A stretch of 64,000 bases of DNA from Burkholderia diffusa (GTDB taxonomy: Bacteria > Pseudomonadota > Gammaproteobacteria > Burkholderiales > Burkholderiaceae), in NCBI RefSeq assembly GCF_902499115.1, contig NZ_CABVPN010000002.1:1-64000 (forward strand), given 5' to 3'. The position numbers and the translations under genes were made by a program. The notes below the pieces were generated by a model. It made no database searches. It saw nothing but the letters and a program-made list of their open reading frames with translations, and was not told where the DNA came from. This document shows positions 7,765 to 16,778 of this stretch, piece by piece; the first letter of the stretch is position 1, and each line of letters begins with the position of its first letter.

Positions 7765-8825
7765 GCGGGGGCTCCGTTCGATTCGACCGCACGCGGCGGC
7801 GGCGGCGCGACCGATGCGCGCTCGATGAGCGTGACGTCCGGGAACACGCACTGCCCGGGCTCCGACAGGTCGCCGTCGTGCCGCATCACGCGCCGCACCA
7901 TTTCCGCGGCCATGTCCGTGACGGGCAGCTGCACCGTGGTCAGCGCCGGCCACGAGATCGCCGACAGGAAGTGGCCATCCATCCCGACGACCGACACATC
8001 GTCCGGCACGCGCAATCCGCCGTCGCGCAGCCCGGCCATCAGGCCCAGCGCGAACAGGTCGTTGACCGCGACGATGCCGGTCGGCCGCGCGGGATCGGCC
8101 GCCAGCGCGGCGCCGAGCGCACGTCCGACTTCGACGATCACGGCGTCGCCATATTCGTTCGCCGGACCGCCATCGAGCACTTGCGCATCGGCGCCCGCGT
8201 CGCGCGCTGCCGCGAGAAAGCCGCGAATCTTGTCGCTGCGGCTCACGGTGACGCCGGCCACCGTCGCGAATGCGAGCCGCGTATGGCCCGCGGCGACGAG
8301 GCAGTCGGTCGCGAGCCGCGCGGCCGCCTCGTTGTCGGCCGTCACGTGATCGACCTTCGATTGTGCGCCGGGCGTTGCGCGGCGGTCGTAGCTGACGACC
8401 GTCATCCCGCGTTCGGCCGCGCGTTCGAGGTGGCTTTCGTCGGCAAGCGACGAGATCACGATCACGCGCCGCACGCCGTGCGCGAACAGGTCGTCGAAGA
8501 ACGACGCCTCCTTGCCCGCGTCGCGGTACGTGTTGCCGATCAGCACGCGATGGCCATACTGCTCCTGCGCGCAAGCCTCGATCTCGCGCGCGATGTAGCC
8601 GTACATCGGGTTCGCCATCGACGGCACCAGCAGCCCGACGAGCGGCGTCTGTCCCGTCTTGAGCTGGCGCGCCAGCGTGCTCGGCCGGTACTGCAGCGCA
8701 TCCATCGACGCCTTCACGCGTTCGAGCGTCTCCGGCTTCATCTGATCGGTGCGGCCGTTGAGCACGTTCGAAACCGTGCTGACCGAAACGGCCGCATGAC
8801 GGGCCACGTCCTGAATCGTACTCAT
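7761..8825 (-). CDS. LacI-family transcriptional regulator
   Basis: A 354-aa LacI/GalR repressor. The N-terminal helix-turn-helix reads TIQDVARHAAVSVSTVSNVL with the hinge helix PSTLARQLKTGQT at about residues 47-59. A periplasmic-binding-like effector domain follows (VGLLVPSMANPMYG, GIVAVNDLFALGLM, VSVVGMDGHFLSAISWPALTTV). It is embedded in the operon it probably controls, 20 nt after the DctQM stop and overlapping the hydroxyacid dehydrogenase start. The tandem TGTATCGAT elements before the first operon gene (11799-11822) are its likely operators. The effector is probably the TRAP substrate or a metabolite of it. Confidence 0.93.
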   Translation of the reverse strand: MSTIQDVARHAAVSVSTVSNVLNGRTDQMKPETLERVKASMDALQYRPSTLARQLKTGQTPLVGLLVPSMANPMYGYIAREIEACAQEQYGHRVLIGNTYRDAGKEASFFDDLFAHGVRRVIVISSLADESHLERAAERGMTVVSYDRRATPGAQSKVDHVTADNEAAARLATDCLVAAGHTRLAFATVAGVTVSRSDKIRGFLAAARDAGADAQVLDGGPANEYGDAVIVEVGRALGAALAADPARPTGIVAVNDLFALGLMAGLRDGGLRVPDDVSVVGMDGHFLSAISWPALTTVQLPVTDMAAEMVRRVMRHDGDLSEPGQCVFPDVTLIERASVAPPPPRAVESNGAPA

Positions 8826-8845
8826 GTCGTCTTGCAATGAACGGG

Positions 8846-10729
8846 CTACAGGCCGAAACGGGCCGGCAGCCACAACGAAAACGCCGGTGCGAAGATCAGC
8901 GCCACGAGGGCGACCAACAGCACCAGCAGGTATTTCACCATCGGCCGCGCCACGCGTGCGACCTCGGTCCCCGTGATCGCACAGGTCGTGAACAGCCCGA
9001 GCCCGACGGGCGGCGCGAACAAACCGAGCCCCATCGCCACCACCACGACCGTACCGAAATGCAGCGGGTTGATGCCGAGCTGCAGCGCGATCGGCGCGAG
9101 CAGCGGCCCGAAGATGATCAGCGCGGGCGCGCCTTCGAGCACGGCGCCGAACACGATCATCAGCAGCGCCGCCAGCAACAGGAACGCCGTCGAGCCGTAC
9201 TGATGGGCAAACGCTGTCATTGTGCCCGAGACGAGCGCGGGAATCTGCTCGATCGACAACGCGAACGACACGCTCGACGCCGCCGCGACGATGAACAGGA
9301 TACCGCTCGCCATCGACGCCGCACGGACGAACACGCGGCCGACCGAGCGCCAGGTCAGTTCGCGGAACGCCGCCCAGCCGACCACCAGCGCATAGACCAC
9401 CGCGAACGCCGACACTTCCGTCGACGTCGCGATGCCCGACGTCACGCCCTTGCCGATCATCGCGACCATGATCAGCGCGACGAGCGCGCCGCCCGCGAGC
9501 GGCAGCCACGCGCGGCGCTCGACGAACACCGCGTCGATGTCGATCCGGCGTCCGCAGATCACGGTCACGACCGCCAGCGACGCGGCGAGCACGGCCGCCG
9601 GCACGATCCCCGCGACGAACAGCCCCGCGATCGAGATGTTCGCGACGAAGCCCATGATGATCATGTTCACGCACGGCGGGATCGTCTCCGCCATCACCGC
9701 GCTGCACGCCAGCAGCGCCGCGGTTTCGTCGGGATCCTGCCGCGCGCGGCGCACGGCCGGCATCACGACGCCGCCCACCGCCGCGATATCGGCCAGCTTC
9801 GAACCCGACGCGCCGGAAAAGCACGCCGTCGCGAAGATCACGATCAGCCCGAGCCCGCCACGCACGCGCCCGAAGATCCGCAGCAACAACTCGACGAGCC
9901 GCGCGGACATCCCGTTCGACTCCATCAGCAAGCCGGCCAGCACGAAGAACGGCACGGCGAGCAGCACGAAGTGATCGGCACCTGCCATCACCTGCTGCGA
10001 GTAGACGAGCAACGGCAGCGTCGGATCGGCGAGGAAGTAAAGCAGCGCCGAGAACGCGAGCACGAAGCCGATCGGCACGCCCAGCACGAGCCCGCCCACG
10101 AAGCCGGCGATCAGCAGCGCCCCCGGCGCGATCGCGTGCTCGGGCCGCAGCGCGTTCCAGCCGTACACGGCGCCTGCGAGCACGGCGCAGCACGCAAGCG
10201 TGCCGAGCACGCGGCGGCGCGGCGCGTTCAGTGCGTTCGCGAGCGCGAACACGCTCATGAACAGCGCGCCGAACATCATCGGATACACGTTGATCCATCC
10301 CGGCAGGCCGCCGGTCGTCAACTGATCGTACGAGTCGCCGAGCAGCTGCCACGACGACGCCAGCAGGTTCAGCGACACCGCCGCGACGATCCAGTGCCCG
10401 ATCTGCACGAGCGCGCCCTGCCAGCGTGCCGGCAGCCAGCCGCGGAACAGGTCGATGCCGACGTGCTGACTGCGGCCGAGCACCGTCGCCGCGCCGAAGA
10501 ACACCAGCACGATCATCAGCGCGCTCGCGACCTCCTCGGCCCAGTCGACCGGATCGTGCAGGAAATAGCGGAAGACGACCGACACGAACACGACCAGCAC
10601 GTCGACGGCCAGCACGGCGGCCGACACGTATTCGATCCAGCGCATCGCCGCATCCAGCGCGCGGGCGGCGCGCACGGGACGCCCTGGGTCGACGGCCGGC
10701 GCGACGCTCGAAACGGAACCGGTATCCAT
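8846..10729 (-). CDS. TRAP transporter permease, fused DctQ-DctM
   Basis: This inner-membrane TRAP permease carries small and large subunits in one 627-aa chain. Residues about 1-170 form the four-helix DctQ part (RYFLHDPVDWAEEVASALMI, VGIDLFRGWLP). After a linker with extra helices, residues about 200-620 form the DctM part, with family stretches such as PFFVLAGLLMESNGMSARLVEL, FSGASGSKLADIAAVG, ETIPPCVNMIIMGFVANISI and GLGLFAPPVGLGLF. It uses an ion gradient to import a carboxylate delivered by the binding protein encoded 3 nt upstream. Fused DctQM forms are known in the family, so this is a variant, not a cloning or assembly error. Confidence 0.92.
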   Translation of the reverse strand: MDTGSVSSVAPAVDPGRPVRAARALDAAMRWIEYVSAAVLAVDVLVVFVSVVFRYFLHDPVDWAEEVASALMIVLVFFGAATVLGRSQHVGIDLFRGWLPARWQGALVQIGHWIVAAVSLNLLASSWQLLGDSYDQLTTGGLPGWINVYPMMFGALFMSVFALANALNAPRRRVLGTLACCAVLAGAVYGWNALRPEHAIAPGALLIAGFVGGLVLGVPIGFVLAFSALLYFLADPTLPLLVYSQQVMAGADHFVLLAVPFFVLAGLLMESNGMSARLVELLLRIFGRVRGGLGLIVIFATACFSGASGSKLADIAAVGGVVMPAVRRARQDPDETAALLACSAVMAETIPPCVNMIIMGFVANISIAGLFVAGIVPAAVLAASLAVVTVICGRRIDIDAVFVERRAWLPLAGGALVALIMVAMIGKGVTSGIATSTEVSAFAVVYALVVGWAAFRELTWRSVGRVFVRAASMASGILFIVAAASSVSFALSIEQIPALVSGTMTAFAHQYGSTAFLLLAALLMIVFGAVLEGAPALIIFGPLLAPIALQLGINPLHFGTVVVVAMGLGLFAPPVGLGLFTTCAITGTEVARVARPMVKYLLVLLVALVALIFAPAFSLWLPARFGL

Positions 10730-10732
10730 CGC

Positions 10733-11761
10733 TCAACCCCGCGCGGCGGCAATCGCCGGAAACAGCGGCGCGGTAGCCGGATACTGCTTCGCGAATGCCA
10801 TGTAGAGGCGGTCGTGCATCGCCTGCCGCAGCGCCGTGCGCTCGGCATCCGCCATCGGATGAAACGTCATCCCGTGCTGCTTCAGCGCCGCCTCCGCCTG
10901 GACGGCCTTCTGCGTCGCGATCGCGCGCTGCTGCGCGGTCGCGTCGGCCACCGCGCGGTCGAACGCCGGGCGCAGGTTTGCCGGAATCCGCTCGAGCGCG
11001 CGCCGCCCCATCACGACGGTCATCGCCGCGAACACGTGGTGCGATTGCCAGCAAGACTTGACGATCTCGTCGAAGCGGCTCGCGAGCACGGTGGCCGGAT
11101 CGTGCTCGAGCCCGTCGACGACGCCCGTCTGCACGGCCATGTAGAGCTCGCCGAACGGAATCGGCGTCGGCACCGCGCCCATCACCTTGAAGGTGTCCAT
11201 GAATGCCGGCGTCGGCAACACGCGCAGCTTCGTGCCCTTCACGCCCTGCAGCGCCGTCACCGGCTGCTTCGTGAACACGCAGCGTCCGCCGAAGTGCGAG
11301 CCCCAGGTCAGCACGGAGCAGCCCGCGCGCTTTTGCAGCAGCGCGTTCAGGCTGGTGCCGACCTGGCCGTCGAGCACCTTCGCGACGTGCGCATAACTGT
11401 CGAACAGGTAGCCGAGATCGAGCATGCCGAGCTCCGGCGCGACCGTGGCCCAGATCGACGAGCCCGCGATCATCATGTCGATCGCGCCGATCTTCACCTG
11501 CTGCGCGACGTCGCTCTCCTTGCCGAGCTGGCTGTTCGGAAAGTAGTCGACCCGAATCGCGTCGCCGACGCTCGCCTTCAGGTTCGCCGCGAGGCGCTCG
11601 TACCACACGTAGTGCGCGGCGTTCTGGTCAGCCGGCATCGACGACGAGCAGCGCAGCGTCACGGTCTGCGCCGCGCGGCCGATTTCCGGCAAGCCGCCCG
11701 CGACCGCGAGCGTGGCGGCGGACGCCGTTTGCAGAAAGCGCCGCCGGGTGAAGGTACTCAT
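10733..11761 (-). CDS. TRAP transporter solute-binding protein (DctP)
   Basis: A periplasmic binding protein of 342 aa and first gene of the TRAP operon. The N-terminus has a twin-arginine-like signal (TRRRFLQTASAATLAVAGG) ending near AQTVTLRCSS. DctP landmarks include FPNSQLGKESDVAQQVKIGAIDMMIAGSS, YMAVQTGVVDGLEHDPATVL, and the conserved Arg region GTKLRVLPTPAFM that usually salt-bridges a substrate carboxylate. A carboxylic acid ligand is therefore likely. Its promoter region carries TGTATCGAT repeats, candidate binding sites of the LacI protein encoded downstream. Confidence 0.92.
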   Translation of the reverse strand: MSTFTRRRFLQTASAATLAVAGGLPEIGRAAQTVTLRCSSSMPADQNAAHYVWYERLAANLKASVGDAIRVDYFPNSQLGKESDVAQQVKIGAIDMMIAGSSIWATVAPELGMLDLGYLFDSYAHVAKVLDGQVGTSLNALLQKRAGCSVLTWGSHFGGRCVFTKQPVTALQGVKGTKLRVLPTPAFMDTFKVMGAVPTPIPFGELYMAVQTGVVDGLEHDPATVLASRFDEIVKSCWQSHHVFAAMTVVMGRRALERIPANLRPAFDRAVADATAQQRAIATQKAVQAEAALKQHGMTFHPMADAERTALRQAMHDRLYMAFAKQYPATAPLFPAIAAARG

Positions 11762-11798
11762 GGCCGTCTCCTTTTCAATCGCGTCTTCCGATGCGACT

Positions 11799-11822
11799 GT
11801 ATCGATTTAGTGTATCGATACA
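11799..11822. promoter_or_regulatory. Tandem LacI-type operator upstream of the TRAP operon
   Basis: TGTATCGATACA at 11811-11822 is a perfect 12-bp palindrome with the central CG typical of LacI operators. The element TGTATCGAT repeats at 11799-11807, giving two sites with a 12-bp period, close to one helical turn. They lie 38-61 bp upstream of the dctP start. Assignment to the LacI gene at 7761-8825 is by position. Confidence 0.65.
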
Positions 11823-12000
11823 GTAATACGACGACCGATGAGGGCGAAATGCGGGTTTTCCCGTGACGGGCATGAAAAAACCGGGATTGCTGGTGGCAAT
11901 TTCGGGCCGGAACGCTACGCGGAGCCGGCGCATTTCGGTCATTCGAGCCCCTGGCGTGCGTCAGGCGTGCCGGCGGATATCGTCAGACAACTGACTTTTT

Positions 12001-12909
12001 CTAAACGACGACGCCGTCCGCCCCTTCCGTCAGAAACTGCCCGACCATCGCGTTGAACAGCGGCAGCGCCGGATTGTCGTTGTCCGCGCGCCACGCGAGA
12101 TACAGCTCTGCGGCCACGTCGACGCCCGCGAGCGGCCGGAACACCACACCGTCGACATGCAGCTCGCGCGCCGAAGCCGGCACCAGCGCGGCACCCAGCC
12201 CGGCGCGCACCAGGCCGAGGATCGTATGGGTCTGCCCGACATAATGCAGGTAGTTCGGCAAGCGCCCCGCGCTGGCGAACATCCCCGAGATCATGTCGTG
12301 GAAGTACTTGCCCTCGTTCGGCGAATACGCGATGAACGGCTGCCGGTCCAGCTCGTCCGGGCCGATCCGCTCGTACGCGGCCAGCGGCGTGCCCTGCGCG
12401 ACCGCGACGAGCATCGGCTCGCGCTGCACGAGCCGGTATTCGAGCGGATGGCGCGCCGCGCGCTGGCGCACGAAGCCCGCATCGAGCATGCGCGACGCGA
12501 GCGCGTCGATCTGCACGGTCGACACCATTTCGCGCAGTTCGACGTCGACGTCCGGCAGCGCGTGCGCCGCATGCGCGAGCAGCGCCGGAATCATTCGGTA
12601 CGCACTGACGGCCGTGAAGCCGAGCGTGATGCGGCCAGCCCCGCCGTGCGCGACGCGCTGCGCGGCCTGCTCGGCCCGCGCGGAGAACTCGAGGATGTGC
12701 CGCGCATCGCGAAGGAAGCGCTCGCCGGCCGCGGTCAGCCTGACCTGCCGGCTGCTGCGTTCGAGCAGCGCGATGCCGAGCGCATGTTCGAGCAACTGGA
12801 TCTGCCGGCTGAGCGGCGGCTGCGTCATGAAGAGCCGCTTGGCCGCACGGCCGAAATGGAGTTCCTCGGCCACGGCGACGAAGCAACGAAGCTGGTTCAG
12901 TTCAATCAT
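12001..12909 (-). CDS. LysR-family transcriptional regulator
   Basis: A 302-aa LysR regulator with the classic N-terminal winged helix (LNQLRCFVAVAEELHFGRAAKRL...QPPLSRQIQLLEHALG). A C-terminal type-2 periplasmic-binding domain (about 90-295) starts at ITLGFTAVSAYRMIPALL. The subtype resembles CatR/BenM-like regulators of aromatic or organic-acid catabolism. It is divergent from the 2-hydroxyacid dehydrogenase/MFS pair and most likely controls it from the 113-bp shared intergenic region. Confidence 0.92.
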   Translation of the reverse strand: MIELNQLRCFVAVAEELHFGRAAKRLFMTQPPLSRQIQLLEHALGIALLERSSRQVRLTAAGERFLRDARHILEFSARAEQAAQRVAHGGAGRITLGFTAVSAYRMIPALLAHAAHALPDVDVELREMVSTVQIDALASRMLDAGFVRQRAARHPLEYRLVQREPMLVAVAQGTPLAAYERIGPDELDRQPFIAYSPNEGKYFHDMISGMFASAGRLPNYLHYVGQTHTILGLVRAGLGAALVPASARELHVDGVVFRPLAGVDVAAELYLAWRADNDNPALPLFNAMVGQFLTEGADGVVV

Positions 12910-12947
12910 TCAAATCGTGAATCAATCAATAGTCTCTTGATGTTAGA

Positions 12948-12964
12948 CCGATATCGATACGGTT
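12948..12964. promoter_or_regulatory. Candidate operator in the LysR/dehydrogenase divergent promoter
   Basis: The element ACCG-atatcgata-CGGT has 4-bp inverted arms around a TATCGATA core (12952-12959). The core is identical to the centre of the LacI-type operator at 11811-11822. It lies just before a TATACT -10-like box (12967-12972). It could be a LysR site, a second LacI site, or chance. Confidence 0.3.
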
Positions 12965-13022
12965 CCTATACTCGGTTGCACCTGATGCGCGGCCCGTGCC
13001 GCGCACGACGACCGAGACCTTC

Positions 13023-13961
13023 ATGACCATCGACATCCTGCTCACCCAGCCGCTTCCCGACACCATCGACGCCGAACTGTCCGCCCGCTACGCGGTGCAT
13101 CGCCTGTACGCTGCCGACCAGCCGGACGCGCTGCTCGACCGCGTCGCGTCGCGCATCCGCGGCGTCGTCACGGGAGGCGCGAACGGGTTGTCCGCCGCGT
13201 TGATGGACCGGCTGAGCGCGCTCGAAATCGTCGCGATCAACGGCATCGGCACCGACGCCGTCGATCTCGACCGCGCCCGCGCACGCGGCATTCACGTGAC
13301 GACGACACCCGACGTGCTGACCGATGACGTCGCCGACATGGCGATGGGGCTGATCCTGATGACGCTGCGCGACCTCGGCGCCGGCGAGCGCATCGTGCGC
13401 GCCGGCCGCTGGGGCAAGGCTGCGCAGCCGCTCGCGACGCAGGTGACGGGCAAGCGGCTCGGCATCGTCGGCCTCGGCCGCGTCGGACGCGCGATCGCGC
13501 AGCGCGCGCAGGCGTTCCGGATGCCGGTCAGCTACTTCGGCCCGCGCGAACATCGCGACAGCGGCTACCGCTACGTGCCCGACCTGGTCGCGCTCGCGCG
13601 CGACAGCGACGTGCTCGTGCTCGCGGCATCGGCCGATCACGGCAACGTACTCGTGACGGCCGACGTGCTCGCCGCGCTTGGCCACCAAGGATTCCTGATC
13701 AATGTCGCGCGCGGCAAGCTCGTCGACGAAGCCGCGCTCGTGCGCGCGCTCGCGGACGGCACGATCGCCGGCGCGGGCCTCGACGTGTTCGCGGACGAAC
13801 CGCGCGTGCCGGCCGCGCTGCTCGAACTCGAGCGCGTCGTCGTGCAGCCGCACCGCGCGAGCGCCACGCACGAGACGCGCGACGCCATGGGCCGGATCGT
13901 GCTCGCCAACCTCGCCGCGTGCTTCGCGGGCCAGCGCCCGCCGACCAGCGTCACGAACTGA
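13023..13961 (+). CDS. 2-hydroxyacid dehydrogenase, glyoxylate/hydroxypyruvate reductase type
   Basis: A 312-aa NAD(P)-dependent D-2-hydroxyacid dehydrogenase. It shows VAINGIGTDAVDLDRARARGI and the dinucleotide motif LGIVGLGRVGRAIAQ (near residue 140). The catalytic Arg comes in FLINVARGKLVDEAAL, the Glu in GLDVFADEPRVP, and the His in VVQPHRASATHETR near residue 280. The start MTIDILLTQ is preferred by family alignment; the frame extends nine codons further upstream (to 12996) and neither start has a clear Shine-Dalgarno. It precedes an MFS carrier by 70 bp, suggesting uptake and reduction or oxidation of a sugar acid or hydroxy acid. It is not a close duplicate of the dehydrogenase at 6742-7764. 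Confidence 0.88.
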   Translation: MTIDILLTQPLPDTIDAELSARYAVHRLYAADQPDALLDRVASRIRGVVTGGANGLSAALMDRLSALEIVAINGIGTDAVDLDRARARGIHVTTTPDVLTDDVADMAMGLILMTLRDLGAGERIVRAGRWGKAAQPLATQVTGKRLGIVGLGRVGRAIAQRAQAFRMPVSYFGPREHRDSGYRYVPDLVALARDSDVLVLAASADHGNVLVTADVLAALGHQGFLINVARGKLVDEAALVRALADGTIAGAGLDVFADEPRVPAALLELERVVVQPHRASATHETRDAMGRIVLANLAACFAGQRPPTSVTN

Positions 13962-14031
13962 GCGCCGCCTGCTTTCCCCGACCACGACACCAAACCAATC
14001 ACCTTCGCACGACGAAGGCCAGGAGACTCGC

Positions 14032-15408
14032 ATGCCCAATCGATCCAGCGGCAACGCCGCCGTCGCCGCGTCGCCCGCCTCATCCACCGCGTCGCGCGTG
14101 ACCGGCCGCGTCCGTTACACGGTCCTCGCACTGATCTTCGCCGTCACCGTCGTCAACTATGCGGATCGCGCGACGATGTCCATCGCCGGCACCGGCGTCG
14201 CGCACGACCTCGGGCTGACGCCCGTGCAGCTCGGTATCGTCTTTTCCGCGTTCGCGTGGGCCTATGCGATCGGCCAGATTCCGGGCGGCTGGCTGCTCGA
14301 CCGCTTCGGCGCGCGCCGCGTGTACGGCCTGAGCCTGCTGCTGTGGTCGGTCTTCACGATGCTGCAGGGCACGGTCGGCTGGTTTGCCGTGCAGGGGGCC
14401 GCCGCGACGTTCGCGCTGTTCGCGATGCGCTTCATGCTCGGCCTGGTCGAATCGCCGGCGTTCCCGGCCAATTCGCGGATCGTCGCGTGCTGGTTCCCGA
14501 CTGCCGAGCGCGGCACCGCATCGGCACTGTTCAATTCCGCGCAGTACATGGCCGTCGTGCTGTTCGCGCCCGCGATGGCGTGGCTGACGCACGCGCTCGG
14601 CTGGGAACACGTGTTCCTGTGGATGGGGATGCTCGGCGTTGCGCTGTCGGCGCTCTGGTTCGCGTGGTATCGCGAGCCGCACAGCCATCCGCGCGTGAGC
14701 GACGCCGAGCGCGACGACCTGCGCCAACGCGGCGCGCTCGTCGATCTCGAGGCGAACCGCGTCCGGCACCGGCAGCGCGTATCGTGGCGCGACGCATCGC
14801 AGCTGTTCCGCCACCGGAACCTGTGGGCGATCTATGTCGGCCAGTACGCCATCACGGCGCTCACCTATTTCTTCATCACGTGGTTCCCGATCTACCTGAT
14901 CAAGGGACGCGGAATGACGATCATGGAGGCCGGCTGGGTCGCCGCGCTGCCGGCGCTCTGCGGCTTCACCGGCGGTGTGCTCGGCGGCGTGCTGTCGGAC
15001 TGGCTGATCCGGCGCGGCGTGCATCCGTCGCGCGCACGCAAGACACCGTTCGTCGTGGGGATGGCGATGGCGACGCTGCTCGTGCTCGCGAACGGCGCGT
15101 CGTCGAACACCGTCGTGATCGCGCTGATGACGATCGCGTTCTTCGGCAAGGGCCTCGCGGCGGTCGGCTGGGCCGTGCTTGCCGATACCGCGCCGGAAGG
15201 CATGGTCGGCCTGAGCGGCGGCGTGTTCAACGGCCTCGGCAACATCGCGGGGATCGTCACGCCGCTCGCGATCGGCTATTTCGTCGCGCACACGGGCTCG
15301 TTCGCGGGCGCGCTATGGTTCGTCGCAGCACACGGGCTGATCGGCATCGCCGCCTACGCGTGGCTCGCCGGCCGCTTCGAACGGATTCGGGTCACGCCGC
15401 ACGCATGA
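14032..15408 (+). CDS. MFS transporter, anion:cation symporter family (GudP/ExuT-like)
   Basis: A 458-aa, 12-helix major facilitator. The family signature VVNYADRATMSIAG is at the end of helix 1, then AFAWAYAIGQIPGGWLLDRFGARRVYGLSLLLW (loop 2-3 motif) and GLVESPAFPANSRIVACWFP. These are typical of carriers for glucarate, galactarate, hexuronates and related acids. The ATG follows AGGAGA at 9-10 nt. It is probably co-transcribed with the preceding 2-hydroxyacid dehydrogenase and regulated by the divergent LysR. Confidence 0.9.
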   Translation: MPNRSSGNAAVAASPASSTASRVTGRVRYTVLALIFAVTVVNYADRATMSIAGTGVAHDLGLTPVQLGIVFSAFAWAYAIGQIPGGWLLDRFGARRVYGLSLLLWSVFTMLQGTVGWFAVQGAAATFALFAMRFMLGLVESPAFPANSRIVACWFPTAERGTASALFNSAQYMAVVLFAPAMAWLTHALGWEHVFLWMGMLGVALSALWFAWYREPHSHPRVSDAERDDLRQRGALVDLEANRVRHRQRVSWRDASQLFRHRNLWAIYVGQYAITALTYFFITWFPIYLIKGRGMTIMEAGWVAALPALCGFTGGVLGGVLSDWLIRRGVHPSRARKTPFVVGMAMATLLVLANGASSNTVVIALMTIAFFGKGLAAVGWAVLADTAPEGMVGLSGGVFNGLGNIAGIVTPLAIGYFVAHTGSFAGALWFVAAHGLIGIAAYAWLAGRFERIRVTPHA

Positions 15409-15444
15409 CGCCCGGCGCCGCCGGGCGAGCGAACGGCGGCAGCA

Positions 15445-16413
15445 TCACGCGCGCTGGCGGCTGCCCGGCGCCGGCTCGACGGCGAGCCGGTCGAGTTCGC
15501 GCAGATCGTTCTCCAGCGCGGGCGTGAGCGTCGTGCGCAGATGGTCGAGGAAGGTGCGGATCTTCGCGTCGAGATAGCGGCGTGTCGCATAGACGGCATA
15601 CACGCTGACCGTCTGCAGCCGGTAATCGGGCAGCACGCGAATCAGTCGCCCTTCGCGGATGTCGTCGAGCACGGTGTACAGCGCGACGCACGCGATGCCG
15701 CGCCCGGCCCGCACCGCGACGCACAGCGCATCCGGTACGTTGACCTGGAACGGTGCCGGCTGCAGCTCGTACACCGTATCCTCGTCGTCGCCGCGCTCGA
15801 GCCGCCACTCGCTGGCCGGCGATGCGGGCGTATCGAGGCGCAGGCACACGTGGTTCGGCAGATCATCGGGCGTCGTCGGCGTGCCATGCCGCGCCAGGTA
15901 TTCGCGCGATGCCACCAGCACGCTGCAACTCGTTCCGCAAGTCTGCGCGACGTAGCCGGAATCGGGCAGCTGCGACGCGGTCACGATCGACACGTCGTAG
16001 CCTTCCTCGACGAGGTTCGGCATCCGCTGCGCGAGCGTCAGCTCGATCGAAACGTCCGGGTTGTCTTCCTGGTAGCGCACGATCGACGATACGACATGAC
16101 TCTGCCCGAGCCCCGTCATCGCATGGATGCGCATCTTGCCGCTCGGCCTCAGCAGCGCGTTGCGCGCCTCGGCGTTCGCGTAGTCGAATTCGGCGAGGAT
16201 CGATTTCGCACGCTCGAAGTAGCGTTCGCCGCTTTCGGTCAGGCCGAGATGGCGCGTCGTGCGATGCAGCAGCCGCGTCTGTACGTGCGCTTCGAGATTC
16301 GACACCGCGCGCGACACCTGCGCGGTGGTCGCATCGATTTCTTTGGCGACCGCGGTGAAACTGCCGGCTTCGACGACGCGCACGAACAGGCGCATGTTTT
16401 CGAGCATGTCCAT
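15445..16413 (-). CDS. LysR-family transcriptional regulator
   Basis: A 322-aa LysR protein of the CrgA/DsdC-like subgroup common in Burkholderia. The helix-turn-helix reads MRLFVRVVEAGSFTAVAKEIDATTAQVSRAVSNLEAHV. It is followed by LLHRTTRHLGLTESGERYFERAKSIL and an effector-binding domain with a long C-terminal tail. It is convergent with the MFS gene (36-bp gap). Its upstream region also carries the promoter of the HPP-CBS gene, but the target cannot be deduced. Confidence 0.9.
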   Translation of the reverse strand: MDMLENMRLFVRVVEAGSFTAVAKEIDATTAQVSRAVSNLEAHVQTRLLHRTTRHLGLTESGERYFERAKSILAEFDYANAEARNALLRPSGKMRIHAMTGLGQSHVVSSIVRYQEDNPDVSIELTLAQRMPNLVEEGYDVSIVTASQLPDSGYVAQTCGTSCSVLVASREYLARHGTPTTPDDLPNHVCLRLDTPASPASEWRLERGDDEDTVYELQPAPFQVNVPDALCVAVRAGRGIACVALYTVLDDIREGRLIRVLPDYRLQTVSVYAVYATRRYLDAKIRTFLDHLRTTLTPALENDLRELDRLAVEPAPGSRQRA

Positions 16414-16778
16414 TGAATTGGCTTGGGGAGTGTCGGTGGGAAAACGTCGGCGGCGCTCGCGTCAGACGGGAATCGGGGCGTGCGCGCGAACGATGCGCAA
16501 GCGATCGCCATGCCGGGGAACGGGCGGGAGAGCGGGCATCGCGTGCGTGGTTGTGGCATATCGGGGGATTCGGTGGCCCGAATTGTACGCCGCCGCAGAC
16601 AAATTTGCGCGGTTGCAGCGTCGCCAAGCTTTCATCTGATGAAAGGTTTTTGCAAGACGGACGCGTCGCGCGCCTGCAACGTCTTGATGCAGCGCGACAA
16701 TTTATATCACAACGCGATATAATCTGCGCCTTCCTTGCGCTGCGTCATCCGCGTCGTCATTTTTACCGCTTATCGTCC
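16414..16778. other. Divergent intergenic region, LysR / HPP-CBS
   Basis: 365 bp without a gene. The first 200 bp belong to the LysR side and show nothing I can name. The last 100 bp hold the MarR-type operator and promoter described separately at 16694-16723. Confidence 0.6.
16694..16723 (+). promoter_or_regulatory. Promoter of the HPP-CBS gene with an overlapping MarR-type operator
   Basis: A perfect -10 TATAAT (16718-16723) lies 18 bp after a -35-like GCGACA (16694-16699). Lying over the spacer and -10 is TATATCA-CAACG-CGATATA (16703-16721), a 7-bp inverted repeat with one mismatch. The same element occurs before the marR gene at 18003-18021. A bound regulator would block RNA polymerase. 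Confidence 0.65.

Noticed and set aside
8846..10729. Fused DctQM as a frameshift or assembly error
   Set aside because: The reading frame is continuous with sensible linker helices, and fused DctQM permeases are a known variant.
7761..11606. A 1281-codon minus-strand frame running through the TRAP genes
   Set aside because: Only its last 354 codons (from MSTIQDVARHA) encode a real protein, LacI; the rest is out-of-frame DctQM and DctP sequence.
8837..11866. A 1009-codon plus-strand frame opposite the TRAP operon
   Set aside because: Arg/His/Gln-rich antisense frame without any domain.
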